A stretch of 64,000 bases of DNA from Tricholomella constricta. Lineage: Eukaryota > Basidiomycota > Agaricomycetes > Agaricales > Lyophyllaceae. The notes under the pieces are model-generated. The model did not search any database and had not been told where the DNA came from. It saw only the letters and a list, made by a program, of their open reading frames with translations. This document shows positions 24,099-35,376 of the stretch, in pieces; the first letter of the stretch is position 1, and each line of letters starts with the position of its first letter. The translations under genes and the position numbers were made by a program. The stretch spans positions 496,001-560,000 of the forward strand of contig JAACJP010000014.1 of the NCBI GenBank assembly GCA_013368375.1, read 5' to 3'.

Positions 24099-26884
24099 AT
24101 GGACGCGCCATATTCTTTTCAAGACCCCTATACGGCTTCCTTGACTTATAAAGTCTACCGGGACACTTGGAATGGCTTTTATGTCTGGGAACAGGATCAC
24201 TGTTTGCGAACCTTACATTCCTTGGCTCGAAATCTCTCTCAGGAAACATCTCAAGCCGGCCCGTCAACCTCCAACCGTGGTACAGAACAAAATAACTCTG
24301 TGTTAGACCCTGTATATTCCTTGGCACCTGAGGAAGCTCTGTCTCCCAACGCGGAGGAAGAAAGTTTCACTGTGATTGACTACAACGCTGCTAGTGAAGC
24401 TCAAGTCGTGACTTTACCCGTCAAAGTCATCGGAATCGCGCCTTTGTTTGAGCCCTACGCTCCGTACGAGTTGTGTACTCCTGCGAACCGGAATATCAAC
24501 GTCGGGGATGATTCGGAATACATGCCATTTATCCCTCTCGTTGATGATCCAAACTTTGATCACCTCCTCCATGCGGGAGACTACCGGTATTTTGAGTGGC
24601 AGCTTCCCGATCGCGATCCTGACTGTAAGTTTGGTTATCGTATCAAGTTCCTGTATCTCACACCAACGCTTGGCCTCTTGAGTGGATGTCATCTTAACGC
24701 GTACACTGCACAAGCTGCATCATGACCATCGCCTTTCCTTCGAAGCCATTGACCAGACCAAACTATTACGGCTACCGCTGTCGCGCATTTTCCATATTGG
24801 TCGTCGCCGGTAAACTTGTTATACCGTCCTCTTACGGCTAGCTGACATGCTCTGTCAGCGACTTTCCAGAATGGCCGGAATTGACAACTCGTCTACCATA
24901 TTTGCCGTCTCACGCTGGCGATAATCCTTTTTTGAGTTTATCTAACCTCGCAAGTGACTTTTGCAATAACATGAATTGTCTGATCGGGTATTGCACCGTA
25001 CACTGTGAGTCAAGTCAAATACTCAGCCACCCACTCTCCCTGAAGCTGATACATAATGACAGTGGGAGAGATGCGAATGCCAGAGGCCATTACATCCACG
25101 AAACATACAAACACCCTCGCTCATTCTGTAGAGGCTCCGTGTGGGCCTGAGTGTTTCCTGCTTGGAAAAATGCCAGCCAATTGTATTGCAAGTATAATCA
25201 TATTGTTAACTTGCTGACTTTCCTGACAAGCTGCCACACAGGGCACAATTTGGACCACGAACGATGTTGAAACTCTCACAACCATCTTGTCCTTTTCTCC
25301 GGATCTCTCACCTTGTGATCTCGCGACTATCTGCCGTAAACCATGTCATGAAGTCCATCTTTCTCCTTTTTAATTCTCTTTGTCGCATTAACGCTGCCAC
25401 GAAGGTTTTCAAGCAACGAGGACACATCATTCCAGATGCAGCTCCGGTGAAGCAAACCGACAAGGTGACGAAGCGTCCCATTCGCAGCGCGACGCTCCAG
25501 TATCAAGGTCCATTACCATTATCCCAACAACATAAGTTTGGATTTTGACCCACTTCTAGATCACGACGCAGCATCCTTTACGCCGTACGTCCCAACCCAC
25601 CAGCTCTCTTGTGTTACTTCCACCAATTCCGGTCAGAAACTGGCCCTGTTCGCATCCTGGACCATGCGACGCGCGTGCAGATTGCGCTTGTTACGCCAAC
25701 GACGCACACTGCGAGCGTAGCTGCCGCTGTGACAAAAAATGTATTCCGTTCCTCCTGTTGCCCTCCTTTCGGTCATCTCATTGCCTTATTTAGGTTTTCG
25801 ACGATGGCGCGGCTGCAGCTGTGCGAAATCTAAGAATCAAAATACATGTGGGACATCGCGCTGCCCTTGCTATCGTGCACACCGGGAATGTGATCCTGAA
25901 GTTTGCATCAGATGCGAAGCCAGGTTCGTGCCGTCTTAAATGGACTTTCAGATTCAATCGCTTGACTTTGAACCTCTCTTCACATTAGAGGTGGGGGTCC
26001 ATTTTATTTATTTTTCACTCACCGAGAAGTTTATTATCTCTTCTTTAGACGCCGCATCTGACATCTGCAAGAGCTCCAGCATTCAACGTTGTGATCGGAA
26101 GGTATGCCGTCATATAATCTCGACGGTTTAAATATTCATCTGCTGATATGTGGCGCGCAATTCCCAAAGCGAACAGAGGTTCGACAGAGCACACATGGAC
26201 TGGGTCTGTACCTCTGCGAAGAAGTGAAGGAAGAAGATTTCATTATCGGTACGCCTCCGACCTCCCTATCCATCTTGTCCTTCAATGACATTGCACCCGG
26301 AAGAATACACAGGAGAGTTGGTGTTCGAGATCACCACGATTTGTCGAGAGTGAGTGCCCGTCGAATAATATCTATATTATAGCAACATAATTATTTTGCG
26401 TTCATCCATGGCGGCAGCTTCGTGTCTAAGCACCGCGGACGGAGTTACCTATTCCAATTGAACCCAACCACATCCATCGATAGCTCAAAAGCGGGGAATG
26501 AGTCGCGGTTCATCAACCACGACCCCGAAAACGCCAACTGCCACGCGTGCGGTACGCTTCTCCTCTATATCCCGCTATGCTCCAACTAACTCCTACATCT
26601 GATACATAGTGCGCTTGGTAAACGGAGAACATCGCATCGGGATCTTTGCACGTAAGCCTCTGAAATATCTCATTCTCTCTGCATCATGACACTGTGATTA
26701 TCTAGTGTGCCGTTTAAAGCCCGGGACCGAGCTGCTCCTTAACTACGGTGACTCGTTCTTTCAACCCGACAGTGAAGGTAGTAAAGGAGAAAGTAAGTTG
26801 GATCCCAAGCGCCCAGGAGCGAGCCAGGATTCCGTGGCGTACAACCTTGATCAACATTCATCTGATGAGACGTACAACGAGTGA
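24099..26884 (+). CDS. E(z)/EZH2-type histone H3K27 methyltransferase (PRC2 catalytic subunit)
   Basis: A multi-exon gene whose C-terminal half is diagnostic. A CXC (pre-SET) Cys-rich domain comes first (CSHPGPCDARADCACYAND near 25648-25705, then CERSCRCDKK; exon from 25794 with GCSCAKSKNQNTCGTSRCPC and ECDPEVCIRCEA). The SET domain follows: THGLGLYLCEEV (26190-26225), EYTGELVFEI across an intron (about 26310), SYLFQLNPTTSID, ESRFINHDPENANC (26500-26545), VRLVNGEHRIGIFA (26609-26650) and LLLNYGDSFF (26733-26762). The order CXC then SET and the NHxxxNANC and GIFA motifs match E(z). N-terminal exons 24099-24624 and 24683-24809 join in phase. The exon ends between CXC and SET are not fully resolved. 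The stop at 26884 is provisional because a good donor (GTAAGT) lies at about 26790. PRC2 histone methylation is inferred from the family. Confidence 0.85.
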
Positions 26885-27606
26885 AGGCTGTGTTCTACTT
26901 GGGGGTCCTATGGTCTTGGATAAGTGTGTTATGTACGTGAAAGCCCGCCTTATCATGGTGGTACCGACCTCGGGAATGTGCATATCATTTAACTCACTTC
27001 TCTGTCAGGGAACTTTCCGTTGGGTCACGCAACGTTGGACATTGCCAATAAGACAAGATACATTCGTTAACTCACTTCTGAAGTCATTTAAGTGGTATCT
27101 CCAACGCTGCGACACGTAAGTTGCTCAGATGAGCGACGACTTCAAGGTGTACTTATTTTGCATGAAGATGACCATCACCGATGGATCTGCTGTGGCATAA
27201 AAGTCCTGCAAACTACATTCGGAAATTGAAGTCTTGAAGTCTTGGTATCCATCCATTTCATTGCATTGCCGGGTTTGTGTCGAAGATGAGCCACAGGTCC
27301 ACTCAGTGACGGTAAACCCATAAAGGTGCATTTCCAAATGTAAACGAGGGCGAGAAAGGCTTCAGTACCTGGACTGGATCCGGGGAGCCACTTTAAGACG
27401 TGTTGCGGCTTCAGGTGACTAAACGAATGATTAAATTCGCAGATATTCGACCTGTACTCCAGGATGTCTTCGTCTACATAGTAAGTTGGTGAATACACAG
27501 GAACACAGACACCACGAATGTCCGTTGGGTCACATAATTCGGATGAACTGCCACAGTGTTTACGGTCCGATGGAGTCTAGATGAAGTACAAGTAACCCCC
27601 AGTACA
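26885..27606. other. Intergenic region without supported gene
   Basis: No conserved coding sequence was recognised. A minus-strand ORF at 27175-27498 has no motif I can place. The right edge meets the first unit of the tandem kinase duplication. Confidence 0.45.
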
Positions 27607-28691
27607 AGCTGGCTGCGTTGTCAAACGCGGCGAGTCTGGAAAGTGGACACTGGACAACGACGCGTCCACGGTCATGTGATGGAAGTCGTTGGTCACTGCG
27701 GGAAGTTGAATTTGTGCAAGCGCTGGGCGCGCCGCTCACTCAATTGCTTCCAAGAACTAACGCAATACGCCTTGGCACATTCGGTGATCAGTCTATCGTC
27801 ATGAACAGGGACTCCAAGGTGTGTTCGCTTGAGCGTAACGTTGGCAATTGCACGCTTATTTCAGTTTCAAATAGTTGCATGGTGGCACCCATGTCCTGCA
27901 AACCCCACCGGGAGAAGACGATCAATGGATATATGAAGAACGAATCGACTGGTGGGAAGCTGATGCATTGAAATCTTGGTTTCTATCCAAGGGTTACACC
28001 TTGTATAACCGGACTCGTTTCGATGGTGAACCTACACAGTTCATGTTCCCTGCTTGTGACAAACAACCAGATGAACACTCATTTCCATATGCACATCAAC
28101 ATAGCAATGACGTTGATGATGATTGGATGCAAGGGCCTCCTTTCACGACGTGGTGTGGTCACAGGGTGAGCAAAGACGATAGACTTCGAGGACCACTATT
28201 TGCTAATTCGTGTTTTAGAACGTCATTGTCTACGCCCAAGATTCCCAAGGTCGGCATGTTGCTATCAAGGCAGTAAAAGATCGCAGTGAGGAATATCAAA
28301 TCCTACGGTATCTAAAGGAAAATTTAATTCCAACCACGATGGTCCACTTTGAAAACGTGCTACCTGTTCTGGAACTCCTCTCATACGATGGATACTGGTT
28401 TGCTGTCATGCCCAGGTTTGGCCCGCCATCGATCCTTGTATTTCGGTGTCTGAACTTTGCACGCAGATGGGGCGACATCCCTTTTCGACCTCTCGCCCGT
28501 AGTATGGAAGAGATTCTCCAAATTATTCACTCTCTATTGAAGGTCGGCCCTGGCTCTTGAGTCTTTGTTACTTTATTGATAACAATTCTCGCAGGGGTTG
28601 AATTGTCTCCATAAGCACAAAATTGCACACCTCGTATGTTTTCTTCCTCTGCAGTTTTTCTTCCCAAATAACATCCCTGTTTACTATGTTT

Positions 28692-31600
28692 ACTATTATG
28701 ATATCTACCTCCGCTACTAGTAGCTAAGGACGCTCGTAAAGATAACGCCTCGGTAGACCTAATGAAGAATGCATGCTAGCTAATAAAAGGGCTCAGGTGG
28801 GGTAGCATCAAACCCTCTGTGAGGGAAGCTTGCCACCACCGAGATAAGAAGTACATGTGGAGCAGTGCAGTCAAAAGCCGGCACCTATTGCCATTTCGCG
28901 CTGAACCTCTCCCCAAATGCGTCCTGCGAGACGTATCGAGTGCAGGTGCCAGTCGGAGGCGATGCGAAAGATGAATCGGCGTTGGTTGAGGTTTGCAACG
29001 GGAATAACCCGTGGCGGGTGAATTGGGGAGAACGGGCCTATGATCATGGCGATGTCTGGGGTTCGGCCTAGGTAGTAAGCAGATCGGTGAAGTGGCCAGG
29101 TGCGCGAGTCATCAATGAAAAGAGACTTAGCAGCGGTCACCAGCCTGGAGGTTGCCTCGTTGCAGATATGAGGGTAGAAGTCCGCGCATTTACTCCTTGT
29201 CAATTCCACGAGCTCATTCAGGGCCTCTTGCCGAAAGCTAGTAAAGTGTGGGCACTCGACAAAGATGTGATGGTCATCCTCAACGATGTAACCGCAGCCG
29301 AACCGACACTCGCCTGATGGAATCAGTTTGCGAGCGAAAAGACGAGCTGCCGTAGGGAGTTGACCAGCGCGTGAGTATAGCTGTATCATTGCTGAGTACG
29401 AGGATAGGGCGCGAAGGTAAGGGAAGTCTGGCGGCGGCGTCGGATCGTAGATTGAGCGGAGCATTCGGAGGTCGACTTGTAACGACTTGGCCGTGGCGAT
29501 TGCCATGGAACGATCGACGTACGTGCGAATATTTGATTCGATCCATCCATCGTCGGGAGAAAAGAAAGTGAAGTCGTCCATAAGGAACGTCGGGATAGGG
29601 GCAGGCGGGATTTCAGATATGTTGTCCTGCGCTCCAGATGCATAGTAATCTGCATAATGGTTTAGGGCCGACGAGATCGAAGACACCTCCGAGTGACCCT
29701 TGACGTGTTCCAGCTTCAAACGGCTGCCAGCATATAGTTTGATGAGCCAGCGGTAGTACGAGCGCCCGTTCATGCCACGAATGCGAGCGCCAATGTTAGC
29801 ATGAGTTCGACTATCTTCCAAGAGACGAACAGAATTAAGGTGATCAGAAAAAATTGTGGTCAGAGAGTCACCAGTGTCTGCGACTATCATCGCCGCTATT
29901 AGTCCCATCACCTCGCCATGGAGAATCGAAACATTGCGCCCGGAAATTCGCATGACTAGAGTAGAAGGCCCAGTGAGAGCTGCCGTCACAGCCTTGCGAT
30001 CGAACAGGCCCGCAGTGGCCGGCCGCATGGATCCATCCGTGGCCCAGAGTTGTTGAGAGTGCGATGTCGGAGCCGGCAAAAGTCCGCTATGGCGCGCAAA
30101 GGCGAGAATCTGCGACTCCGCGATGAGACGCCGTGAAGGACGTGACATCAGCAGCTCCGGATCGCCATGATACAAGCAGCGAACTTCTGCACCAGCCATA
30201 AATCGACCTGTTATCTCCCAATTTCTGATCTGTGCATCGGTCCATCTGCCGGGCGGGAGAGGCAGCATCTTGAATGTAGTTGTACCCGACGTACCGACCA
30301 TCCACTGTCCGATTTGACGTAGTTCTAGGATGCCCATCGACTTGAGAGAACGGATAGTGTGCCCGTTGGGAGTGGGGATAGTCGTAGAGGAAACCGATGA
30401 TTGTGATGACCTAGTGGCATATATGGCATGGGCGATCGCACATTCACCCCGTACAAGATGACACTGGTCGGTAGAGCGCAGCGAGAGTGGAGTACTAAGA
30501 GAGGACATAGCATGGTGGGCAGTTATCCAGGACGATGGTATTGACCCTTTGGAATGACTGAAGGAGCGTTCCCGGCCACCACCATCCAACGGGGACCTGC
30601 AACCGTTGATTTGACATGTCCAATCCGCTAGAGTAATTCGAGCCATGGTCCGATATGCGGGTATGTGGTGGTTTAGGTCCCGGTAGAGGCCATCAATCGC
30701 AATTCCGGCGTTAATCCGTGCAATGGAAGGAAAGTCAAATCCTCCGAGGTCAAGGGGGAGTGTGGAGATGAGAGAGTTGGGGCAGAAGGGAAAGCCTCGA
30801 GTCTCGTGAACGCGTCTGGCCACCAGTTGATCCAGAAGAATAGCGTCAGAGTGTGAGATGGGTTGGAGTGACAATAAAGCACGGCACTTGGAAACAATAT
30901 TCTGTGACACTATCTTCCGAAGAAGAGAAAACGGGGTGCGCGACATGAAACTCGGGAATACAAAGGACTCGATGAAGGCGAACAGTTCCAGAAAACGAGA
31001 TCTCGGGTCGTCAACCTGTGCCCTGAGAAAATTGAACTCGTTTGAAGAGACAGAGACCTTATGTTCCGTCACAACCCAAGGGTCAATACCAGGGGAGTTG
31101 GTAATAGACGGAAGCGAAATATAGTCAGGGATAGAGTTGGTGTCGTTAAGGATATGAACAGTTGTTTTTTCCCAGGAAGTGAGCCAACCGTAGACGAACT
31201 GAAATCTCTCCATCTCCAGAGTAAAGCGGCGCAGCGCCGAAATTGACAGTGCGCCAATGTAGGAGTCATCTGTCGCCTCAGCCATAGCAAATCTTAGACA
31301 CAACTGGTCATCTGGTAGATGAGGATCACCACGAGCACGAGAGGTACTACTGATGACAATACAGTCCGGGTCATTGGCAGCAAGATCCGACAAATACCGA
31401 TGGCCCAGGCTCGTAGTCATAGTCGCCTTGAATGGTGACATAGGGCCACCTTGCTTTGTGACACCCTCGACGACAATGGGTTCAGCGATCCCAAACGCCG
31501 TCCGAGGAAAGCACCTTGTGGAGGATTGAGCAGCACGATCGAGGTCACAGATCGCATCAGGGAGTCCATACGCTTTGCATGCATCGTAGAATCCATCCGG

Positions 31601-34600
31601 AGCTAGATAGTCGAACCCTTTCATTTGATCGCGCTTCAGCAGGTAAACCGGAGTTTTGGTCCGCTTGCTCCAGGTTTTAAGGCCAGCGAGAAAACTCATC
31701 AGATCTCTGGTTTGTACCCCTGGCTGGGTAGCGACCTGGGTTTCTGGAATTATGCCCAGACGTGCCGAGTAAGGGGACAAGTTGAAGTTCAGCCACGTCA
31801 TAGGAGAGTTCGCAAGAAAGTTGGATATGAGAAGGCCACGCCAATTGGAGAGATCCGTCCGAACACCGCGCTTGTGGAAGTATGTCAGATGGGCGTCCTT
31901 CACGTCTCCAGGAAAGCGAGAGTTCATAACTGAATAGTTATGAAGCCCGAGAACAAGCTCAAGGGCATGATCCGAGAGGTTCTTAATGCACCATTTCTCC
32001 CATCCGTCTGGACCGGGAGAAGGGCGAGGATTTCCCTTTCTAAGCATGGCTCGAAAACTTTGAAGATCAGCCATAAGGGGCCAAGTAAAAGGGTCTAGCG
32101 CAACACGCGCTCGAACCTCTTCTACGGAAGGGGTCGTCATCCAAGGCTTAGGCTTGTTGGGAGGTTCCTGATGGTGATACAATTTTGAGAAATAATCCCT
32201 CGTGATGTCAGAGACGGCCGCAGGATCAGTCTCGATACGGGGTGGCCCACAAACAGAGTTAAGAGCAGTTGGCAGAGAAACGAAGCTCGATGCACCATTG
32301 AAAAGACGTTTGGTAGACCCACCATTGAGGGCACCCAACATTCGGCCAGTTTCGTACTTCCGGGCACGCTCCATGATCAGCGCTTTTTTCGCAGCGTACA
32401 AGTCTCTGTGAGCCTGATGCTTGGCCTCAATGATGTACGCAGTAAGAGACAAGGCCGAGGGAGGATCGAGAGAGAGATAAGCCATAGAATAAGTGAAAAA
32501 GGTTTGTTGGGAGCCATACGACGTGGCCAAAAGGGATCCTCGTGAGATTAGAACGGCACCTCCCAGATGGCGGATAGAAGCAACCAGACGGCGTATCAAC
32601 GGAGAAGTGGGTTCCAGAGGTTTATCTTGACGATATACCTTGTTCCGGCCAAAGGACTCCTCAGCCGCGGTAGCGATGATGTGTGACAATTTGTGGTAGC
32701 GTTTGAGATACGAATCGTCGTTTACAATTTCCGCCTCCAAGTCCGTCTTGTCCAAGGCAATAAGACGATCAACCGCATTCGAGAACAACTTGAAGCGAAA
32801 CTTGTCAGATTTGCCGGGGTATTTGATGCGGGGTGGAGGTGCCGGCTTGTAGGGCACATATGGCAGATTTTCGGGGGCCGTCCTAGGTAGCCCGCTCTGC
32901 GACAGAAGAACAGCTCTGCCCACCACAGCACGGTGATCTGAGCCAGGAATCCAGGTGGTGTCAGTACTTATCTCGCAGTCAGCCAGAGAGCAGCTCGAGG
33001 AGACGATACGATCAATAATGTTTCCACCCTCCGTGGATTTCCATGCGCGACAGGTCCAGTCCATAAAGCGATTCCGATCCGGGTAGAGCTGCCAAAAATC
33101 AGTGCCACTAGTATCACAAAGGAATTTGTTGTACAGGCGGCGAGCATGCACATTGTCCGATGCACGCTCAGAAGCCGATATCGTAGCATTAAGATCACCC
33201 AGCAGTGACCATGAGGTTGGAGAGGATTGGACCATGGATGTTATGTTAGGCCAAAAGTCGCGAGACAGTCGGTCAACATTTGGGTCGCATGGAGCATAGA
33301 CCGCAAATATTCGATGAATAAATGGGGCGGTGGCAGACGGAATGATGATATCCACAACTGCAACCCTGCCCCTAAGTGCATCGTAGATGATCGGAATTCG
33401 AGAAACCACCTGTATGTCCTTACGAACACCAAGCACGATTCCCCATTTCCCGCGATTTGACGCAGCACATTGGACTCCGTTCTCATCAAAGATCTCATAA
33501 TTAGAGACCTGAAGTTGTGATCCAGCATTTGATCTAGTCTTGGTCTCCGAGATCACAAAGATGTGGGGGAGCACCTTCATGATCAGAGCACCAATATTCG
33601 TCAACTTGACTGGACTGACCAGACCATTTGCGTTCAACGCCAACATTGAGACGGAGGTTTGTGCAGGGACAGGCATAGCCATGGTTACATTGACAGCAAA
33701 AGAAAAAAGCAGAAGTAGAATCAAAACACGGCACAAGAACGTCGATCGAGTAGCAAGAGATCGAAAGGAAAGATAAGGAACGCAAGAAGGTGGGGGGAGG
33801 CAAGTAGAAATTGCACACGGCAATGGCGGAGCGGAGCAAGAAAGGGGATGGTATAGTGCAGGATGATGTAGCTGGCGGAAATTGGAAAAGGCAGGAAATA
33901 TATAGGTAGACAGACGCGCGGCGAAGCCATCCTTCCAACCCCTTAGCCCAACAGCTCGTTCATTACGCTGCTTCAGAGTAGATGCCGCGACACGAATTAA
34001 CGGAGAGACTTCAGGTGCTGTACTGACATGCCGGTAGCCCCCATCAACCAAAGAAGAAGAGGTAAAAAGAAGTGATTTGGCACTTACGAGATCAAAGTCA
34101 TCGTCGACCTCTATGTCAGCTGAGCCTCCGAGAGGAGCGGCGACGGAGGTGGACCCAGATGCAGTGACCAGACCTCGAACAGGAGTGGGGGTTTGAGGAG
34201 GAGAGATCCTTCTCCTTTTGGTGGGAGCGCTCGAGGGGGCAACGTTCGTTCTCCTAGACGACAAGGGGGTGACCGAGGAGCTCCTCACAGCATCGGAAGC
34301 AGAGGTTACAGCAGGAGGGGGAGCAACACCAGGAGCACCCATAACGGGAGGGGGGGCAACGGCGGGAACACCCATGACAGCGGCCAATTCGAGAGTAGAG
34401 GAGCCAAGGTGTACCTTTGCCTCATCACGTTGACGTACGAGGTCATCCAGCTGGTCCTTCATCTCCCGCTTCTCGCCGGCATCCTGCGACATCAGCATGT
34501 ATACTCGAAGACTGTTAATTTGTCCATCCAGGTCGCCCACCATAGACCTAAACTGTTGCTGCTGGCCCTGCACGAGTAGTGCTTGTTGCGTGGTCGTGAT

Positions 34601-35376
34601 GCGGTCACTCAAGCTACTGACGAAGCCGAGCAGCCGGTCTTGGTTACTGGAAAGGGTCACCTGCTGCTGCTGAACTGCGGCAAGACCACTTTTGAGCTCC
34701 CCCACCTCTCGAATGAGTAGCGACACCGAGGCCGTGATTTGGTCAGCTCCCTTGGATACCTGATCGCCGAGAGCGCGCCTATAGATCGGCTTGTTGTTAT
34801 GCTCCCACAGAAGTCGGGGCGCGAATATCTCCTCCTGCGGAAAGACGCGTCTGAACGAGTCGACAGCCTGTAGGACCTTGAGGGTCGCAGCCCACGTCGA
34901 CACATGGAAGATGACGAGATCCGGGTTGGCAACAGGCGACCGAGCACTCATTGTGGGCTCTCGGACCGTCCTCTCAGCCCATTTCGTGATAAGTTGTCCA
35001 GCTCCGTCATACTGGCCTGCTCCTTGGATTACGATCTCGAACGGGTGTTCGATCTTGATTTCCCTGACCGGTTCAATGGTGGCGCGATGCTTTGAGACTT
35101 TCGCAGGCACCTCGATCGTTTTAAGCGCAACAAAGCGGTCGGCATCGTGAGGGAGAAGGAAGGATATCTGGGGGCCGCCGTAGGATGCAAAGATGCTTGC
35201 GACCTTGAAGCCCTTCTTCTCAATGCAGGCAGAGATGAGGGGGAGGTGTTCGGAGGGGATGGACTTTGGGTCGACAGTGCCAGGATAGAGATTCAGCAAG
35301 CGGGCGGACATACGTTTGTCGGTCGATCCTTTCTTCCCAGCGCTCCATCTGACTTCCCAGCCTGGCTTAGCTTCTC
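28692..35376 (-). mobile_element. Non-LTR retrotransposon (LINE, I/Tad-like), apparently complete
   Basis: Comparing the two kinase copies defines the insert: the empty site in copy 2 reads ATCCCTGTTAGGATATC. The left junction here is ATCCCTGTT followed by TACTATG, and the right junction is CTCCTA followed by GTTAGGATATC. This leaves a target-site duplication of at most 3 bases (GTT). The element runs on the minus strand with a short 5' leader before the ORF at 35311. Its 3' end carries two 9-base units (TAGTAAACA type) rather than a poly(A). No second copy was seen in the window. Confidence 0.88.
28871..35311 (-). CDS. LINE polyprotein: ORF1-like, APE endonuclease, reverse transcriptase, RNase H
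   Basis: One uninterrupted reading frame of 2146 codons. The first 400 residues are ORF1-like with a Gln-rich coiled-coil part (LLVQGQQQQFRS). An APE-type endonuclease follows (LALNANGL, ISETKT, LLGDLNATIS, PGSDHRAV). The reverse transcriptase shows motif A (LKRDQMKGFDYL), motif B (TKQGGPMSPF) and motif C as ATDD. A ribonuclease H domain (LWATDGSM, LHGEVMGLIAA, FSDHLNSV) comes next, and a Cys/His cluster (CRFGCGYIVEDDHHIFVEC) lies near the end. All catalytic acidic residues I can check are present. ORF1 and ORF2, usually separate in LINEs, are read as one frame here. The intact frame suggests recent mobility. Confidence 0.93.
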   Translation of the reverse strand: MSARLLNLYPGTVDPKSIPSEHLPLISACIEKKGFKVASIFASYGGPQISFLLPHDADRFVALKTIEVPAKVSKHRATIEPVREIKIEHPFEIVIQGAGQYDGAGQLITKWAERTVREPTMSARSPVANPDLVIFHVSTWAATLKVLQAVDSFRRVFPQEEIFAPRLLWEHNNKPIYRRALGDQVSKGADQITASVSLLIREVGELKSGLAAVQQQQVTLSSNQDRLLGFVSSLSDRITTTQQALLVQGQQQQFRSMVGDLDGQINSLRVYMLMSQDAGEKREMKDQLDDLVRQRDEAKVHLGSSTLELAAVMGVPAVAPPPVMGAPGVAPPPAVTSASDAVRSSSVTPLSSRRTNVAPSSAPTKRRRISPPQTPTPVRGLVTASGSTSVAAPLGGSADIEVDDDFDLVSAKSLLFTSSSLVDGGYRHVSTAPEVSPLIRVAASTLKQRNERAVGLRGWKDGFAARLSTYIFPAFSNFRQLHHPALYHPLSCSAPPLPCAISTCLPPPSCVPYLSFRSLATRSTFLCRVLILLLLFSFAVNVTMAMPVPAQTSVSMLALNANGLVSPVKLTNIGALIMKVLPHIFVISETKTRSNAGSQLQVSNYEIFDENGVQCAASNRGKWGIVLGVRKDIQVVSRIPIIYDALRGRVAVVDIIIPSATAPFIHRIFAVYAPCDPNVDRLSRDFWPNITSMVQSSPTSWSLLGDLNATISASERASDNVHARRLYNKFLCDTSGTDFWQLYPDRNRFMDWTCRAWKSTEGGNIIDRIVSSSCSLADCEISTDTTWIPGSDHRAVVGRAVLLSQSGLPRTAPENLPYVPYKPAPPPRIKYPGKSDKFRFKLFSNAVDRLIALDKTDLEAEIVNDDSYLKRYHKLSHIIATAAEESFGRNKVYRQDKPLEPTSPLIRRLVASIRHLGGAVLISRGSLLATSYGSQQTFFTYSMAYLSLDPPSALSLTAYIIEAKHQAHRDLYAAKKALIMERARKYETGRMLGALNGGSTKRLFNGASSFVSLPTALNSVCGPPRIETDPAAVSDITRDYFSKLYHHQEPPNKPKPWMTTPSVEEVRARVALDPFTWPLMADLQSFRAMLRKGNPRPSPGPDGWEKWCIKNLSDHALELVLGLHNYSVMNSRFPGDVKDAHLTYFHKRGVRTDLSNWRGLLISNFLANSPMTWLNFNLSPYSARLGIIPETQVATQPGVQTRDLMSFLAGLKTWSKRTKTPVYLLKRDQMKGFDYLAPDGFYDACKAYGLPDAICDLDRAAQSSTRCFPRTAFGIAEPIVVEGVTKQGGPMSPFKATMTTSLGHRYLSDLAANDPDCIVISSTSRARGDPHLPDDQLCLRFAMAEATDDSYIGALSISALRRFTLEMERFQFVYGWLTSWEKTTVHILNDTNSIPDYISLPSITNSPGIDPWVVTEHKVSVSSNEFNFLRAQVDDPRSRFLELFAFIESFVFPSFMSRTPFSLLRKIVSQNIVSKCRALLSLQPISHSDAILLDQLVARRVHETRGFPFCPNSLISTLPLDLGGFDFPSIARINAGIAIDGLYRDLNHHIPAYRTMARITLADWTCQINGCRSPLDGGGRERSFSHSKGSIPSSWITAHHAMSSLSTPLSLRSTDQCHLVRGECAIAHAIYATRSSQSSVSSTTIPTPNGHTIRSLKSMGILELRQIGQWMVGTSGTTTFKMLPLPPGRWTDAQIRNWEITGRFMAGAEVRCLYHGDPELLMSRPSRRLIAESQILAFARHSGLLPAPTSHSQQLWATDGSMRPATAGLFDRKAVTAALTGPSTLVMRISGRNVSILHGEVMGLIAAMIVADTGDSLTTIFSDHLNSVRLLEDSRTHANIGARIRGMNGRSYYRWLIKLYAGSRLKLEHVKGHSEVSSISSALNHYADYYASGAQDNISEIPPAPIPTFLMDDFTFFSPDDGWIESNIRTYVDRSMAIATAKSLQVDLRMLRSIYDPTPPPDFPYLRALSSYSAMIQLYSRAGQLPTAARLFARKLIPSGECRFGCGYIVEDDHHIFVECPHFTSFRQEALNELVELTRSKCADFYPHICNEATSRLVTAAKSLFIDDSRTWPLHRSAYYLGRTPDIAMIIGPFSPIHPPRVIPVANLNQRRFIFRIASDWHLHSIRLAGRIWGEVQREMAIGAGF

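Noticed and set aside
27175..27498. 107-codon minus-strand ORF
   Set aside because: No recognised domain and no similarity to other parts of the window.
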